Below, one piece after another: positions 1 through 9,750 of a DNA stretch of 64,000 nt. The position numbers and the translations under genes are program-made. Source of the stretch: Phyllobacterium calauticae (GTDB lineage: Bacteria; Pseudomonadota; Alphaproteobacteria; Rhizobiales; Rhizobiaceae); contig NZ_JAGENB010000003.1 of NCBI RefSeq assembly GCF_019991125.1, positions 248,001 to 312,000 of the forward strand. The letters run 5' to 3'. The notes below the pieces were generated by a model. It did not search any database. It was not told the DNA's origin and saw only the letters and a list, made by a program, of their open reading frames with translations. Numbering within the stretch: the stretch's first letter is position 1; each line of letters starts with the position of its first letter.

Positions 1-89
1 GCTAGAAAGTAAGCACACCGATTCCGCAGGCAAAAGACGAGTGAGAACTTGGCTTTAGCGTTTGCACTGGCGCCGCACGACATGAGGAC

Positions 90-1601
90 ATGATTCTGGG
101 CTCGCACATTCTCCCCATCGGCAATCGACGGTTCCATCCGGCAGTACGAAGCACGACCGTGGTTTCGACAACGCTGCTGCTCGCCTTCCTGTCGGGCTGT
201 CAGGTGCTCAACGTCACCAAGGAAGATGCGCTCGGCCCGTCATCGAGCCCTGTCATCGTCGACAATGTCTCGAAGAATGACCGGCTGGCCAAACTGAGCG
301 CCGAACAGCATCCCCGCATCCTGGCCACCTATGGCGGCGAGTACAAGGACGCGAAGCTCGAACGCATGGTTGCCAAGGTCGTCGGCAATCTGACCACCGT
401 ATCGGACAATCCGACCCATACCTATCGCATCACCATCCTCAATTCGCCCAACATCAATGCCTTCGCACTGCCGGGCGGTTATCTCTATGTGACCCGCGGC
501 CTGCTTGCGCTGGCCAATGACAGCGCGGAACTTGCCGCCGTGATTGCCCATGAAATGGGCCATGTGATCGCCAATCACGGCATCGAACGCCAGCAGCGCG
601 AAGCGGAAGCCGTCATCGCCGGCCGCGTTGTGTCGGAAGTGCTGCAGGACGACCAGGCGGGCCGCGAGGCGCTCATTCGCGGCAAGCTGCGCATGGCGCA
701 GTTCTCGCGCAATCAGGAATTGCAGGCGGATGCCATCGGCATCAAGATGATCGGCGAAGCCGGGTATGATCCCTTTGCGGCTGCGCGCTTCCTGCAGTCG
801 ATGGCCGCCTATGCGGACTTCCGCAACGTCTCCGGCGCCACCGATGCCAGCCTCGACTTCCTTGCCAGCCACCCCTCCGCACCGCAGCGCATCGAGCTGG
901 CGCGCGGCCATGCCCGCAAGATCGGTGCGCCCGGTGTCGGCACGACGGATCGCGATTCCTTCCTGCAAGGGATCGACGGGCTGCTCTATGGCGACACGCC
1001 GGAAGAAGGCTATGTCCGCGGCCGCACCTTCGTGCACCCGCTGCTCGGCGTCAGCTTCACCGTGCCGGACGGCTTTGTCATCGACAATTCCGCAGCCGCC
1101 GTCATGGCAACCGGACCCGGCGAAGTCGCGATCCGCTTTGATGGAACCCAGGTTTCCGGCAAAACATCGATGGTCGACTACATGCGCAGCGGCTGGGTAA
1201 CCGGCCTGGACAATGCCAGCGTCAAGGCGACGACATTCAACGGCATGCCCGCCGCCACGGCAAAAGCCAAGGCGGACCGCTGGGAATTCGATATTTTCGT
1301 CGTGAATTCCGGCGACCGCATCTATCGCTTCCTGACGGCAGCGCCCACGGGCAGCACGGCATTGATGCCGGCAGCACAAACGGTGACGCAGAGCTTCCAT
1401 TTGCTGACGGCGCAGGAAAAGGCCAACATAAAGCCGCTGCGGATCCGTGTTGTCACGGTCAAGTCGGGCGATACGCTTGCCAGCCTCTCCAGCCAGATCA
1501 TGGGCACGGACCGCAAGCTGGATCTCTTCCGGCTGATCAACGCCCTGCCGCCCGGCGGCACGGTTTCCGTCGGCGACAAGATGAAGATCATCAGCGAATA
1601 A
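90..1601 (+). CDS. M48-family zinc metalloprotease, lipoprotein, with C-terminal LysM-like domain
   Basis: Predicted envelope protease of 503 residues. The N-terminus has a hydrophobic stretch ending in a lipobox (LSGC, Cys37), so it is probably a lipoprotein facing the periplasm. The zinc motif HEMGH lies at residues 154-158, and the third ligand is probably Glu210 in NQELQAD; this spacing is typical of peptidase family M48. The last 50 residues (about 450-502, containing VKSGDTLASLSSQ) resemble a LysM peptidoglycan-binding fold. By family it would degrade or chaperone misassembled envelope proteins, as BepA does; the substrate is unknown. The GAGG at 84-87 lies too close to this ATG for an ideal ribosome site, so the exact start is uncertain. 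It is a single gene convergent with carD. Confidence 0.85.
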   Translation: MILGSHILPIGNRRFHPAVRSTTVVSTTLLLAFLSGCQVLNVTKEDALGPSSSPVIVDNVSKNDRLAKLSAEQHPRILATYGGEYKDAKLERMVAKVVGNLTTVSDNPTHTYRITILNSPNINAFALPGGYLYVTRGLLALANDSAELAAVIAHEMGHVIANHGIERQQREAEAVIAGRVVSEVLQDDQAGREALIRGKLRMAQFSRNQELQADAIGIKMIGEAGYDPFAAARFLQSMAAYADFRNVSGATDASLDFLASHPSAPQRIELARGHARKIGAPGVGTTDRDSFLQGIDGLLYGDTPEEGYVRGRTFVHPLLGVSFTVPDGFVIDNSAAAVMATGPGEVAIRFDGTQVSGKTSMVDYMRSGWVTGLDNASVKATTFNGMPAATAKAKADRWEFDIFVVNSGDRIYRFLTAAPTGSTALMPAAQTVTQSFHLLTAQEKANIKPLRIRVVTVKSGDTLASLSSQIMGTDRKLDLFRLINALPPGGTVSVGDKMKIISE

Positions 1602-1607
1602 CAAAAA

Positions 1608-1625
1608 GCCCGGTAAAACCGGGCC
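1608..1625 (-). terminator. Bidirectional intrinsic terminator between the M48 gene and carD
   Basis: GCCCGG and CCGGGC arms around a TAAAA loop. On the minus strand the stem is followed by CTTTTTGTT, a good U-tract for carD. On the plus strand the tract is weaker (GTTTGTT). Confidence 0.75.
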
Positions 1626-1651
1626 GTTTGTTGAAAGGGATGTACCCGCTG

Positions 1652-2251
1652 TTACGCGGCTTCTTCCTGTTCGTCTTCAACGGAAATGTCCGCATCAGCT
1701 TCGGTTTCTTCAGTCTTCGCGCCGCGCTTGGGACCTTTGGCGAGATTGACTTCGATCAGACGGACGGCTTCGGTTTCCGACATCTTGTTGACGGCGGAAA
1801 TTTCACGGGCCATGCGGTCGAGCGCTGCTTCATAGAGCTGGCGTTCGGAATAGGACTGTTCCGGCTGATTGTCGGCACGGAAAAGATCGCGGACAACTTC
1901 CGAAATGGAAATCAGATCGCCCGAGTTGATCTTCGCATCATATTCCTGCGCCCGGCGGGACCACATGGTGCGCTTGATACGGGCCCGTCCCTGAACTACC
2001 TTCAGCGCACGGTCGACATAATCTGTTTCTGAGAGTTTGCGCATACCAATGGCGGTTGCCTTTGCAACCGGTACCTTCAAGCGCATCTTGTCCTTCTGAA
2101 AGTCAATCACGAAAAGTTCGAGCTTGTGGCCCGCAACTTCCTGTTCTTCGATATTGACGATCTGGCCTACGCCGTGAGCCGGATATACAATAAACTCACC
2201 CGTCTTGAATCCGATACGCTGGGCGGTCTTTTTCTGCGGAACTGCTGTCAT
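1652..2251 (-). CDS. carD: CarD/CdnL-family RNA polymerase-binding transcription regulator
   Basis: A 199-residue protein beginning MTAVPQKKTAQRIGFKTGEF. The segment FIVYPAHGVGQIVNIEEQEV is the hallmark of the CarD_CdnL_TRCF domain, which binds the RNA polymerase beta subunit and stabilises open promoter complexes, including at rRNA promoters. The C-terminal half is helical and ends in an acidic tail. An upstream in-frame ATG at 2260 adds only MKR. A GGGAG lies just upstream, at a spacing that suits neither ATG perfectly, so I chose the start used by related rhizobial proteins. It follows fdxA on the same strand after about 360 bp, so it probably has its own promoter. Confidence 0.9.
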   Translation of the reverse strand: MTAVPQKKTAQRIGFKTGEFIVYPAHGVGQIVNIEEQEVAGHKLELFVIDFQKDKMRLKVPVAKATAIGMRKLSETDYVDRALKVVQGRARIKRTMWSRRAQEYDAKINSGDLISISEVVRDLFRADNQPEQSYSERQLYEAALDRMAREISAVNKMSETEAVRLIEVNLAKGPKRGAKTEETEADADISVEDEQEEAA

Positions 2252-2612
2252 GCGCTTCATTACTCCCTGCTGCGCCCGGCAAAACGCACCGGTTAAACCA
2301 ATCACTGGAAACCGGAACCCGGTTTGTCGGCCGCCAATATTTTCACGCAAAGCAATCCGGACCAAACAGCAGGACGGGTCACAATCAAAGAACCTCAACC
2401 TGAACTGTTAAGTCCGGAAAAAATCTAGCCGATTGGTGATTTATGCTTTAGCGCCACGAAATTGACGTCCAATGATCAACATATCGCAGCACCATAACAC
2501 GAAAAGTGATCAGAATCAACTTTTTGCTGCACAAGCGCAAACTAAACGCATTGCAAGACTTGATTTTCAGGGCAAATCAGTCTTGCGGGCAACTGCGGTA
2601 CCCCGAATAAGC
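2252..2612. other. Intergenic region between fdxA and carD
   Basis: About 360 bp with no convincing ORF or RNA gene. It should hold the carD promoter and leader on the minus strand. It is more A+T-rich than its flanks. I see no clear terminator for fdxA. Confidence 0.5.
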
Positions 2613-2951
2613 TTAGTCGCCTTCGCCCGGTTCCGGGGAGAAGTATTTCTCGAGTTTACCGGTGACGCCGTCCATTTCCTTGGCATCGCTGGGCGCATCT
2701 TTCTTCGCCGAAATATTCGGCCATTTTTCCGCATATTCCGAATTCAGCTGCAGCCAGCTGTCGAGGCCCGGCTCGGTGTCCGGCTTGATGGCCTCCGCAG
2801 GGCATTCCGGTTCGCACACGCCGCAATCGATGCACTCATCCGGGTGGATGACGAGCATGTTCTCACCTTCGTAAAAACAATCGACCGGACAGACCTCAAC
2901 GCAATCCATATATTTGCAGCGGATGCAATTGTCGGTCACAACATATGTCAT
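2613..2951 (-). CDS. fdxA: Seven-iron ferredoxin FdxA (3Fe-4S/4Fe-4S)
   Basis: A 112-residue electron carrier. Cys9, Cys12, Cys17 and Cys21 (the last followed by Pro), then Cys40, Cys43, Cys46 and Cys50 (again followed by Pro), give the two-cluster signature of Azotobacter FdI-type ferredoxins. The C-terminal tail of about 55 residues ([16 protein letters not shown]) is typical of the FdxA group in alphaproteobacteria. It is cytosolic and its redox partner cannot be read from context. The order S4 protein, fdxA, carD on one strand is a common rhizobial arrangement. Confidence 0.93.
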   Translation of the reverse strand: MTYVVTDNCIRCKYMDCVEVCPVDCFYEGENMLVIHPDECIDCGVCEPECPAEAIKPDTEPGLDSWLQLNSEYAEKWPNISAKKDAPSDAKEMDGVTGKLEKYFSPEPGEGD

Positions 2952-3278
2952 TTACTGGCTCCTGAAGACACCATAGTCAGCGTGTCAGCGGTTGAGGTAA
3001 CGATTTGGCACCGGCCTGACAAGAGGGGAAAACGGACTGCGGCACCAGAACGCGGCCCGAAAAATCTCGACGTGCAAAAGGATTGTCTTCATCACATCAG
3101 GACCGAGCCATTGTCCAAGTCCGCAGCGTGCCATTCATCGCATCGCGATGACCTGCCGACAAGCAACCATTGTCCTCTAATATAGGCGTTGCGGAAATAA
3201 TATTTTAGTCCCACCGACGAATTTGGAGATAATTTCGATGTTTCCGCGTTTTGCCCCGCAACCCACAACGCGGATGCG
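2952..3278. other. Intergenic region upstream of fdxA
   Basis: About 330 bp without a credible gene. It presumably carries the fdxA promoter on the minus strand. No strong hairpin or repeat was noticed. Confidence 0.45.
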
Positions 3279-3683
3279 TCAATCATCGGAGCCGTTGTCC
3301 CGGCCCTTCATCAGCCGGTCGACGTCCCGCCGTTCGCGCTTGGTGGGACGACCGCTGCCCGCATCGCGTCTGGGCAGCATGTCGAAGCGGCTCATGGCAT
3401 CCTTCGGCGGTGGCGGCGGAGAAATGTCCTCGTACAGCGTCCGCGCCTCCTCGGCGGGTCCGCGCCGGGTACCGCCGGACAGGACTTTGTAAATGAGAAT
3501 GCGCCGGTCCAGCGTGATCGTCAGCACATCACCGGGTTTGACCCCGTGTGATGGCTGGTCGATCTTGTCCTTGTTGACCCGGACATTGCCGCCCGATGCC
3601 AGCTTTGCAGCGAGGGAACGGGATTTGACCACCCGCGCGAAAAACAGCCACTTGTCGATGCGCTGCCTGTCGGTTCCCGTCAT
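3279..3683 (-). CDS. S4-domain RNA-binding protein (Hsp15-like)
   Basis: A 134-residue protein whose first 60 residues (RIDKWLFFARVVKSRSLAAKL, then GNVRVNKDKI and VKPGDVLTI) form a clear S4 RNA-binding domain. The length and N-terminal placement match Hsp15/HslR, which in E. coli binds 50S subunits carrying stalled nascent chains. The rest is basic and proline-rich and ends in RRDVDRLMKGRDNGSDD. It starts 14 nt after the helicase stop on the same strand, so the two are probably co-transcribed, which fits a shared role in RNA or ribosome handling. That functional link is inferred. Confidence 0.85.
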   Translation of the reverse strand: MTGTDRQRIDKWLFFARVVKSRSLAAKLASGGNVRVNKDKIDQPSHGVKPGDVLTITLDRRILIYKVLSGGTRRGPAEEARTLYEDISPPPPPKDAMSRFDMLPRRDAGSGRPTKRERRDVDRLMKGRDNGSDD

Positions 3684-3697
3684 TTAGGGTCAAACCC

Positions 3698-6600
3698 TCA
3701 CTTCTTCATCTGCTCCTTCAACGCCAGCAACTTGGCGAAGGGGGAGTCCATGTCGATCTTGACCGGGCGTTCTTCCCGCTCCGGACGCTTGCCGTGATTC
3801 TGCGGCTTGCCGGAGGGCTTGCCGCCTTCCTGCCGGGCGCGGTCGCCGCCGCCAGGCTTGCCGCCCTTGCCGCGGAAATCCTTGCGCTCACCGCGCTCGC
3901 CCTGCGGACCGGCACTGCGGTTCGGACGGCTTTGACGCTCCTCGCCCTGGCTGTTGCCATTGCGGGCCTGCGGTTCACGCTGATTCTCGCGTCCGCCCTG
4001 TGGACGGCGGTTGTTGTTGCGGCCTTCGAAGCGGGGAGCCTGGCGCCAGAGCAGCACCGGCTTGGGTGCTTCTTCCGCCGCTGGAGCGGTTGCGGTTTCT
4101 GCAACAGCCGCAGGCGCTTCTTCTGCAACCACAGCGGCTGCCACAGCCTCGACAACCGGTTTGACGATGGGATCACCAACCGGTTCGGCGGCAGGCACGG
4201 ATTTGGTGGCTTCCGGCGCAACGGCAGCCGTTTCCTGCGGGGCAGGCGACTGGGCAACCGCATCGAGTTCGGCAACCTTGGCCGACACAACGGCTGCATC
4301 GGTTGCTTCCGAGCGGTAGCCGAGATTCTTCAGGATTTCTTCCATATCGTCGGCTGTTGCGCCGAGAATGGACATCATGGCCGGGGTGACGACGAAACGC
4401 GTGCCGTCATAGGCACCGTCGGGCCGCGTTCCGCTTCCCGGCTTCCATGCCAGTGCCGGACGGATGAGATCGGCCAGACGCTCGAGAATATCGATGCGCA
4501 CGGCACGGCGTCCGAGCAGCCGGTAGCCCGCGAGGCGGTAGAAGGCCGGATCGAAGGCGGGATCGGTGACAACCGACGTGCGGCCTGCGGACAGCACCTG
4601 CACCACATCGCCATAGCCGGGACGATCCTTGGCATCTTCCTTGAGTGCCCACAGCAGTGTCAGCAGACCCGCAGGCGCTGGTTTGAGCAATGCAGGCAGG
4701 AAGACGTGGTAGGCGCCGAAGCGCACGCCCAGACGGCGCAGGGCCGCGCGCGAATCCTGATCAAGGCCGCGGACATCTTCAGCCACATCGCGGCGCTGCA
4801 GCACGCCAAAATTTTCGACGAGCTGGAACGCCAGTCCCCGCGTGATCCCGACCAGCGCATCCGCGTTGGCAAGATCAACCAGCGGCTTGAGCACCGTATC
4901 CACATGATGGGCGAGGAAACGGTCAACCCGCGCGGCGACCTTGTCGCGTGCCGGTCCCGTCAGCTGCTCGTCGGCCAGCAGCACCGCGCGAGGCTTCAAT
5001 GGCTGCTCGCCCGAGACGACCGAGGCGACCGGAGCGCCAATCCAGCGCAGCGTCCCGTCCGATCCCAGGGCAAAGTCGCCGTTCGCGGAAGCGGCAAAGC
5101 GCTCGGCGCGATTGTCGAACTCTGTCGCCAAGGCTTTTTGTGCAGCGGCCTTCACGGCTTTTGCATCGGTTCCATCGATCTGGCTGTCCGTGGTGAAACG
5201 GAATCCATCCAAACGTCCAACATGGTGCCCTTCGACAACAACGTCCCCGGCAGGGCTAATTTCGGCTTCTAGCATTGTATTCTCTCTCAGGCGCCTCATA
5301 AGCACGCTTGTCCTGCGGTCTACGAAGCGTTTCGTCAACCGTTCATGCAGTGCATCTGATAATCTGTCCTCAATTTCACGCGTCTTTTCTTGCCAATGTG
5401 CCTGATCTGCCAGCCATCCCGGCCGATGCGACACAAAAGTCCAAGTTCTGATCTGGGCAATCCGCCGCGACAAAGCATCGATATCGCCGTCGGTCGTATC
5501 AGCCCGGTGCACCTGTTCGCCCATGTATGTTTCGTTAACATGACCATGTTCGACGAGATCTGTATAGATCGATGCAATAATATCCGCATGCTGCGCCGGC
5601 GCAATTTTGCGGTAGTCCGGCAACGCGCAGGCATCCCACAGGAGGGCCACCCGTTCCGGCGTGTTGGCCAGCGGCGCGATATCCGGATCTTTCGACAGAT
5701 ATTCGAGCGCCTGCTGATCCACCGCAGGCAGCGCCCGGGTCAATCCCTCCACCGGTGCGGGTGTGTCGATCGACCGTTTCAACGCATCAAGGCTGGAAAA
5801 ATCAAACCGGGCGGTGCGCCATTGCAAAATCTTGACGGAATCGAAGGCATGCGATTCCACGCGCTGCACCAGTTCTTCTGAAAAACCGGAAACCTGCCCT
5901 GTAACGCCAAACGTGCCGTCGCGCAGGTGCCGCCCGGCGCGCCCGGCGATCTGGCCGATTTCGCCCGGCGACAGATCGCGGAACTGATAGCCGTCAAACT
6001 TGCGGTCCTGCGCAAAAGCCACGTGATCGACATCGAGGTTGAGCCCCATGCCGATGGCATCTGTGGCGACCAGATAATCCACATCGCCCGACTGATAGAG
6101 ATCCACCTGGGCATTGCGGGTGCGCGGGCTCAAGGCCCCCATGACCACGGCGGCACCGCCATTCTGGCGGCGGATCAGTTCGGCGATGGAATAGACCTCG
6201 TCCGCGGCAAAGGCCACGATGGCGGTGCGCGGCGGCAGGCGCGTGATCTTCTTCGAGCCGGCATAGGTCAGATTGGACAGGCGCGGACGCGTGACGACGG
6301 AGATGCCGCGCAGCAGCTTTTCCAGTATGCCGCGCATGGTGGCCGCACCAAGCAGCAAGGTTTCCTGACGGCCCCGCAGATGCAGGATGCGGTCAGTAAA
6401 GATGTGGCCACGCTCCAGATCGTTGGCAAGCTGGACCTCGTCGATGGCAACGAAATCCATATCCGTCTGGCGCGGCATCGCTTCGACGGTACACACCGCA
6501 TAGCGCGCGCCGGGCGGCATGATCTTTTCCTCACCGGTGATCAGCGCGACATTGGCAAGCCCCACCCGTTCGGCAACACGGTTGTAGACTTCGCGCGCCA

Positions 6601-6754
6601 GCAGGCGCAGCGGCAGGCCGATCATGCCCGTCTGGTGCGCCAGCATCCGCTCAATGGCGAGGTGAGTCTTCCCCGTGTTCGTCGGCCCCAGAACGGCGGT
6701 GACGTCACGACCGCTCAGGATCAAGGGAAGTTCGGGAGTAGGCATAAGGTTCAT
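3698..6754 (-). CDS. SUV3-like DEAD/DEAH-type ATP-dependent helicase with long disordered C-terminus
   Basis: Protein of about 1018 residues. Walker A is GPTNTGKT (residues 23-30), motif II is DEVQ (105-108) and motif VI is QIAGRAGR (268-275). GPTNTGKT with DEVQ is the pattern of the mitochondrial SUV3 RNA helicase group, which is common in alphaproteobacteria. Residues beyond about 820 turn into Ala/Pro/Glu-rich repeats and then an Arg/Gly/Asn-rich, strongly basic tail (for example EGRNNNRRPQGGRENQ), likely disordered and RNA-binding. The ATG at 6754 has a GGA about 10 nt upstream; the extra N-terminal codons upstream lack one. The likely role is RNA unwinding in turnover or ribosome assembly; the specific substrate is unknown. 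Confidence 0.85.
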   Translation of the reverse strand: MNLMPTPELPLILSGRDVTAVLGPTNTGKTHLAIERMLAHQTGMIGLPLRLLAREVYNRVAERVGLANVALITGEEKIMPPGARYAVCTVEAMPRQTDMDFVAIDEVQLANDLERGHIFTDRILHLRGRQETLLLGAATMRGILEKLLRGISVVTRPRLSNLTYAGSKKITRLPPRTAIVAFAADEVYSIAELIRRQNGGAAVVMGALSPRTRNAQVDLYQSGDVDYLVATDAIGMGLNLDVDHVAFAQDRKFDGYQFRDLSPGEIGQIAGRAGRHLRDGTFGVTGQVSGFSEELVQRVESHAFDSVKILQWRTARFDFSSLDALKRSIDTPAPVEGLTRALPAVDQQALEYLSKDPDIAPLANTPERVALLWDACALPDYRKIAPAQHADIIASIYTDLVEHGHVNETYMGEQVHRADTTDGDIDALSRRIAQIRTWTFVSHRPGWLADQAHWQEKTREIEDRLSDALHERLTKRFVDRRTSVLMRRLRENTMLEAEISPAGDVVVEGHHVGRLDGFRFTTDSQIDGTDAKAVKAAAQKALATEFDNRAERFAASANGDFALGSDGTLRWIGAPVASVVSGEQPLKPRAVLLADEQLTGPARDKVAARVDRFLAHHVDTVLKPLVDLANADALVGITRGLAFQLVENFGVLQRRDVAEDVRGLDQDSRAALRRLGVRFGAYHVFLPALLKPAPAGLLTLLWALKEDAKDRPGYGDVVQVLSAGRTSVVTDPAFDPAFYRLAGYRLLGRRAVRIDILERLADLIRPALAWKPGSGTRPDGAYDGTRFVVTPAMMSILGATADDMEEILKNLGYRSEATDAAVVSAKVAELDAVAQSPAPQETAAVAPEATKSVPAAEPVGDPIVKPVVEAVAAAVVAEEAPAAVAETATAPAAEEAPKPVLLWRQAPRFEGRNNNRRPQGGRENQREPQARNGNSQGEERQSRPNRSAGPQGERGERKDFRGKGGKPGGGDRARQEGGKPSGKPQNHGKRPEREERPVKIDMDSPFAKLLALKEQMKK

Positions 6755-6923
6755 CAAAAATATCCAACACCGGCACGACGGCCTTACCAGAACCAGCAAG
6801 GCATGCCGGGCATGCACTATCCGATAGCATTATCGGCATCAGACAGAAAGTATGCGGCGACCTCAAGATAAACAATTGCGAACCGATTCACGGAGTGTTC
6901 CATTAAGAAACAGAACGCGAGCA

Positions 6924-7070
6924 GAACGAATCAGCGACGAATCAGCTATAGGATCAGATTCCTGCTTTGTTCACGGCCACATCTAGCTTTCCCGGGTGCG
7001 AGTCGCACAAGATGCTGAATCAGCGGGAACAGGATTTCAACGAATCGGTCCACCGCCGTTAACCTTTGGC
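6924..7070. repeat. GANTC-rich structured element, copy 1
   Basis: Direct repeat partner of 7205-7352. Conserved blocks are 6924-6946 (23 of 23 identical), 6961-6984 (22 of 24), 7000-7008 (9 of 9) and 7055-7070 (16 of 16), at nearly identical internal spacing. Six GANTC sites occur in it. TTCCTGC (6959-6965) can pair with GCGGGAA (7023-7029), extended by GATC (6952-6955) with GATT (7033-7036). Strand of action is unknown. Confidence 0.8.
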
Positions 7071-7204
7071 TTTTCCGCGCAAAAGCGGGCGGTCCGCCGT
7101 CAACGATTTTTTGGTCTGTTAAGAAAATCGCAATATTTCCTTATAGTTAGTTAAGGAATCCAAGGCCCGGGTGCCCCGTTTCATTAACACTCCGATCAAA
7201 GGAA

Positions 7205-7352
7205 GAACGAATCAGCGACGAATCAGCGCCTTGTCCATTTTCCTGTTTTGTTCACGGCTACATCTTGTGCCGAAGGCGCGGGAGTCGCACCAATCCCCGA
7301 ACGCACGGGAAGGAAATAGGACAAGATTCAGGAAACGCCGTTAACCTTTGGC
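7205..7352. repeat. GANTC-rich structured element, copy 2
   Basis: Direct repeat partner of 6924-7070, 281 bp downstream. Four GANTC sites, three at the same relative position as in copy 1. TTCCTG (7240-7245) can pair with CGGGAA (7306-7311), and CTTGTCC (7230-7236) with GGACAAG (7319-7325). The outer stem differs in sequence from copy 1 but stays complementary. Confidence 0.8.
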
Positions 7353-7388
7353 CGCGAATATCGGGAATCGCCGCCGCACAAAACGAAA

Positions 7389-7418
7389 ACGCCGCCGACC
7401 GTTTCCAGTCCGCGGCGT
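7389..7418 (-). terminator. Intrinsic terminator downstream of phaB
   Basis: Eleven-bp arms (7389-7399 with 7408-7418, one mismatch) around an 8-nt loop. On the minus strand the stem is followed by TTTTCGTTTT. The plus strand also has a T-rich flank (CTTTTGTTTTG). Confidence 0.75.
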
Positions 7419-7436
7419 CTTTTGTTTTGCTTCCGA

Positions 7437-8162
7437 TCAGCTGAAATACTGCCCGCCATTGGCTGTCAGCGTCGAGCCGGTGATGAAGCCGGCATCGTCA
7501 GAGGCAAGGAACACCACGCAGCGCGCGATTTCTTCCGGCTCGCCCAGACGTCCGACCGGGATTTGCGGAATGATGCGCTCGTTGAGCACCTTCTCGTCGA
7601 TGGCCCGAACCATTTCCGTGCCGATATAACCCGGACAGATGGCATTGACCGTAATGCCGGCGCGCGCGCCCTCCTGCGCCAGCGCCTTGGTAAAGCCGAT
7701 ATCCCCGGCCTTGGCCGCGGAATAATTGGCTTGCCCGGCCTGGCCCTTTTGTCCGTTGATCGAGGAAATATTGATCACGCGGCCGAATTTGCGGTCACGC
7801 ATGCCCGTCCATACCGGATGGGTCATGTTGAACAGGCCGGTCAGATTGGTGTTGATCACTTCGCCCCATTGGCCAGGGGTCATCTTGTGGAACATGGCGT
7901 CACGGGTGATGCCCGCATTGTTGACCAGCACGGCGACGGGGCCGTGATCGGCCTCGATCCTGGCAATACCTGCAGCGCATTCTTCATAGTTGGAAACATC
8001 CCACTTGTAGGTGGCAATACCGGTCTTTTCCGTGAATTTCTTCGCCGCGTCGTCATTGCCGGCGTAATTTGCCGCGACCTTGTACCCTGCCGCTTTCAGG
8101 GCCACGGATATGGCTGCGCCGATACCACGTGTTCCGCCCGTAACGATTGCCGTTTTGGTCAT
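7437..8162 (-). CDS. phaB: Acetoacetyl-CoA reductase (PHB synthesis)
   Basis: A 241-residue short-chain dehydrogenase that reduces acetoacetyl-CoA to (R)-3-hydroxybutyryl-CoA with NADPH, the second step of polyhydroxybutyrate synthesis. The nucleotide-binding motif TGGTRGIG is at residues 8-15 and the catalytic triad is Ser134, Tyr147 (YSAAK) and Lys151. The length matches PhaB. I chose the ATG at 8162 because AGGGAGGGGAA lies just upstream and the protein then begins MTKTAIVTGG, as in the family. It lies 130 bp after phaA on the same strand, forming a phaAB unit. FabG is the main alternative; the phaA neighbour and the sequence favour PhaB. Confidence 0.93.
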   Translation of the reverse strand: MTKTAIVTGGTRGIGAAISVALKAAGYKVAANYAGNDDAAKKFTEKTGIATYKWDVSNYEECAAGIARIEADHGPVAVLVNNAGITRDAMFHKMTPGQWGEVINTNLTGLFNMTHPVWTGMRDRKFGRVINISSINGQKGQAGQANYSAAKAGDIGFTKALAQEGARAGITVNAICPGYIGTEMVRAIDEKVLNERIIPQIPVGRLGEPEEIARCVVFLASDDAGFITGSTLTANGGQYFS

Positions 8163-8292
8163 ATTTCCCCTCCCTAATTCATGTTGGATCAAAGTTAGTG
8201 TTGTTGAAAAAGAGACGTGGCAGCAGCCTGGAAATTTAGTGCTGCCGGAACACGGGTTCGACAAAGGCCGAACCCGTGCTCATTCTTGCAGA

Positions 8293-9507
<1,215 letters not shown>

Positions 9508-9636
9508 TCATTCAGCTTGGCTTCCCGAACAGAATTCCCTCCCTGCGGCAGTTTGACAAGGGGCATTCGCCGCGAAGCCAAATTTATCGCCTGCAAGCCA
9601 GAGAAAGGCGAGAATGATCTGCGCGATGGATGCGGC

Positions 9637-9659
9637 GCACAAATCACTTTGATTTGTGC
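9637..9659. promoter_or_regulatory. Perfect inverted repeat in the phaA-phaR divergent region
   Basis: GCACAAATCA and TGATTTGTGC flank a CTT centre: 10-bp arms with no mismatch. It lies about 90 bp upstream of phaR and 160 bp upstream of phaA, a suitable place for an operator. Which protein binds is unknown; it does not obviously match the CTGC/GCAG type of PhaR site reported elsewhere. Confidence 0.55.
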
Positions 9660-9750
9660 CGCTTTCCCCCTATCCTCGTGGATATATCAGTAAGCGGGCA
9701 CGCAAATTCAGACCATTTGAGTCTGATGACATGAGTTGGGGAGTTCTCTG

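Larger units (their letters stand above)
6755..7436. other. Long non-coding region with duplicated GANTC-rich element
   Basis: About 680 bp between the helicase start and the phaB end without a credible gene. It holds two copies of a roughly 147-bp element (6924-7070 and 7205-7352), thirteen GANTC sites between 6885 and 7369, and the phaB terminator at 7389-7418. The helicase promoter must also lie here. Confidence 0.8.

Noticed and set aside
6885-7369. CRISPR array or tandem satellite in the repeat-rich gap
   Set aside because: There are only two copies of about 147 bp with internal divergence and no regular short repeat-spacer pattern, and no cas gene nearby.
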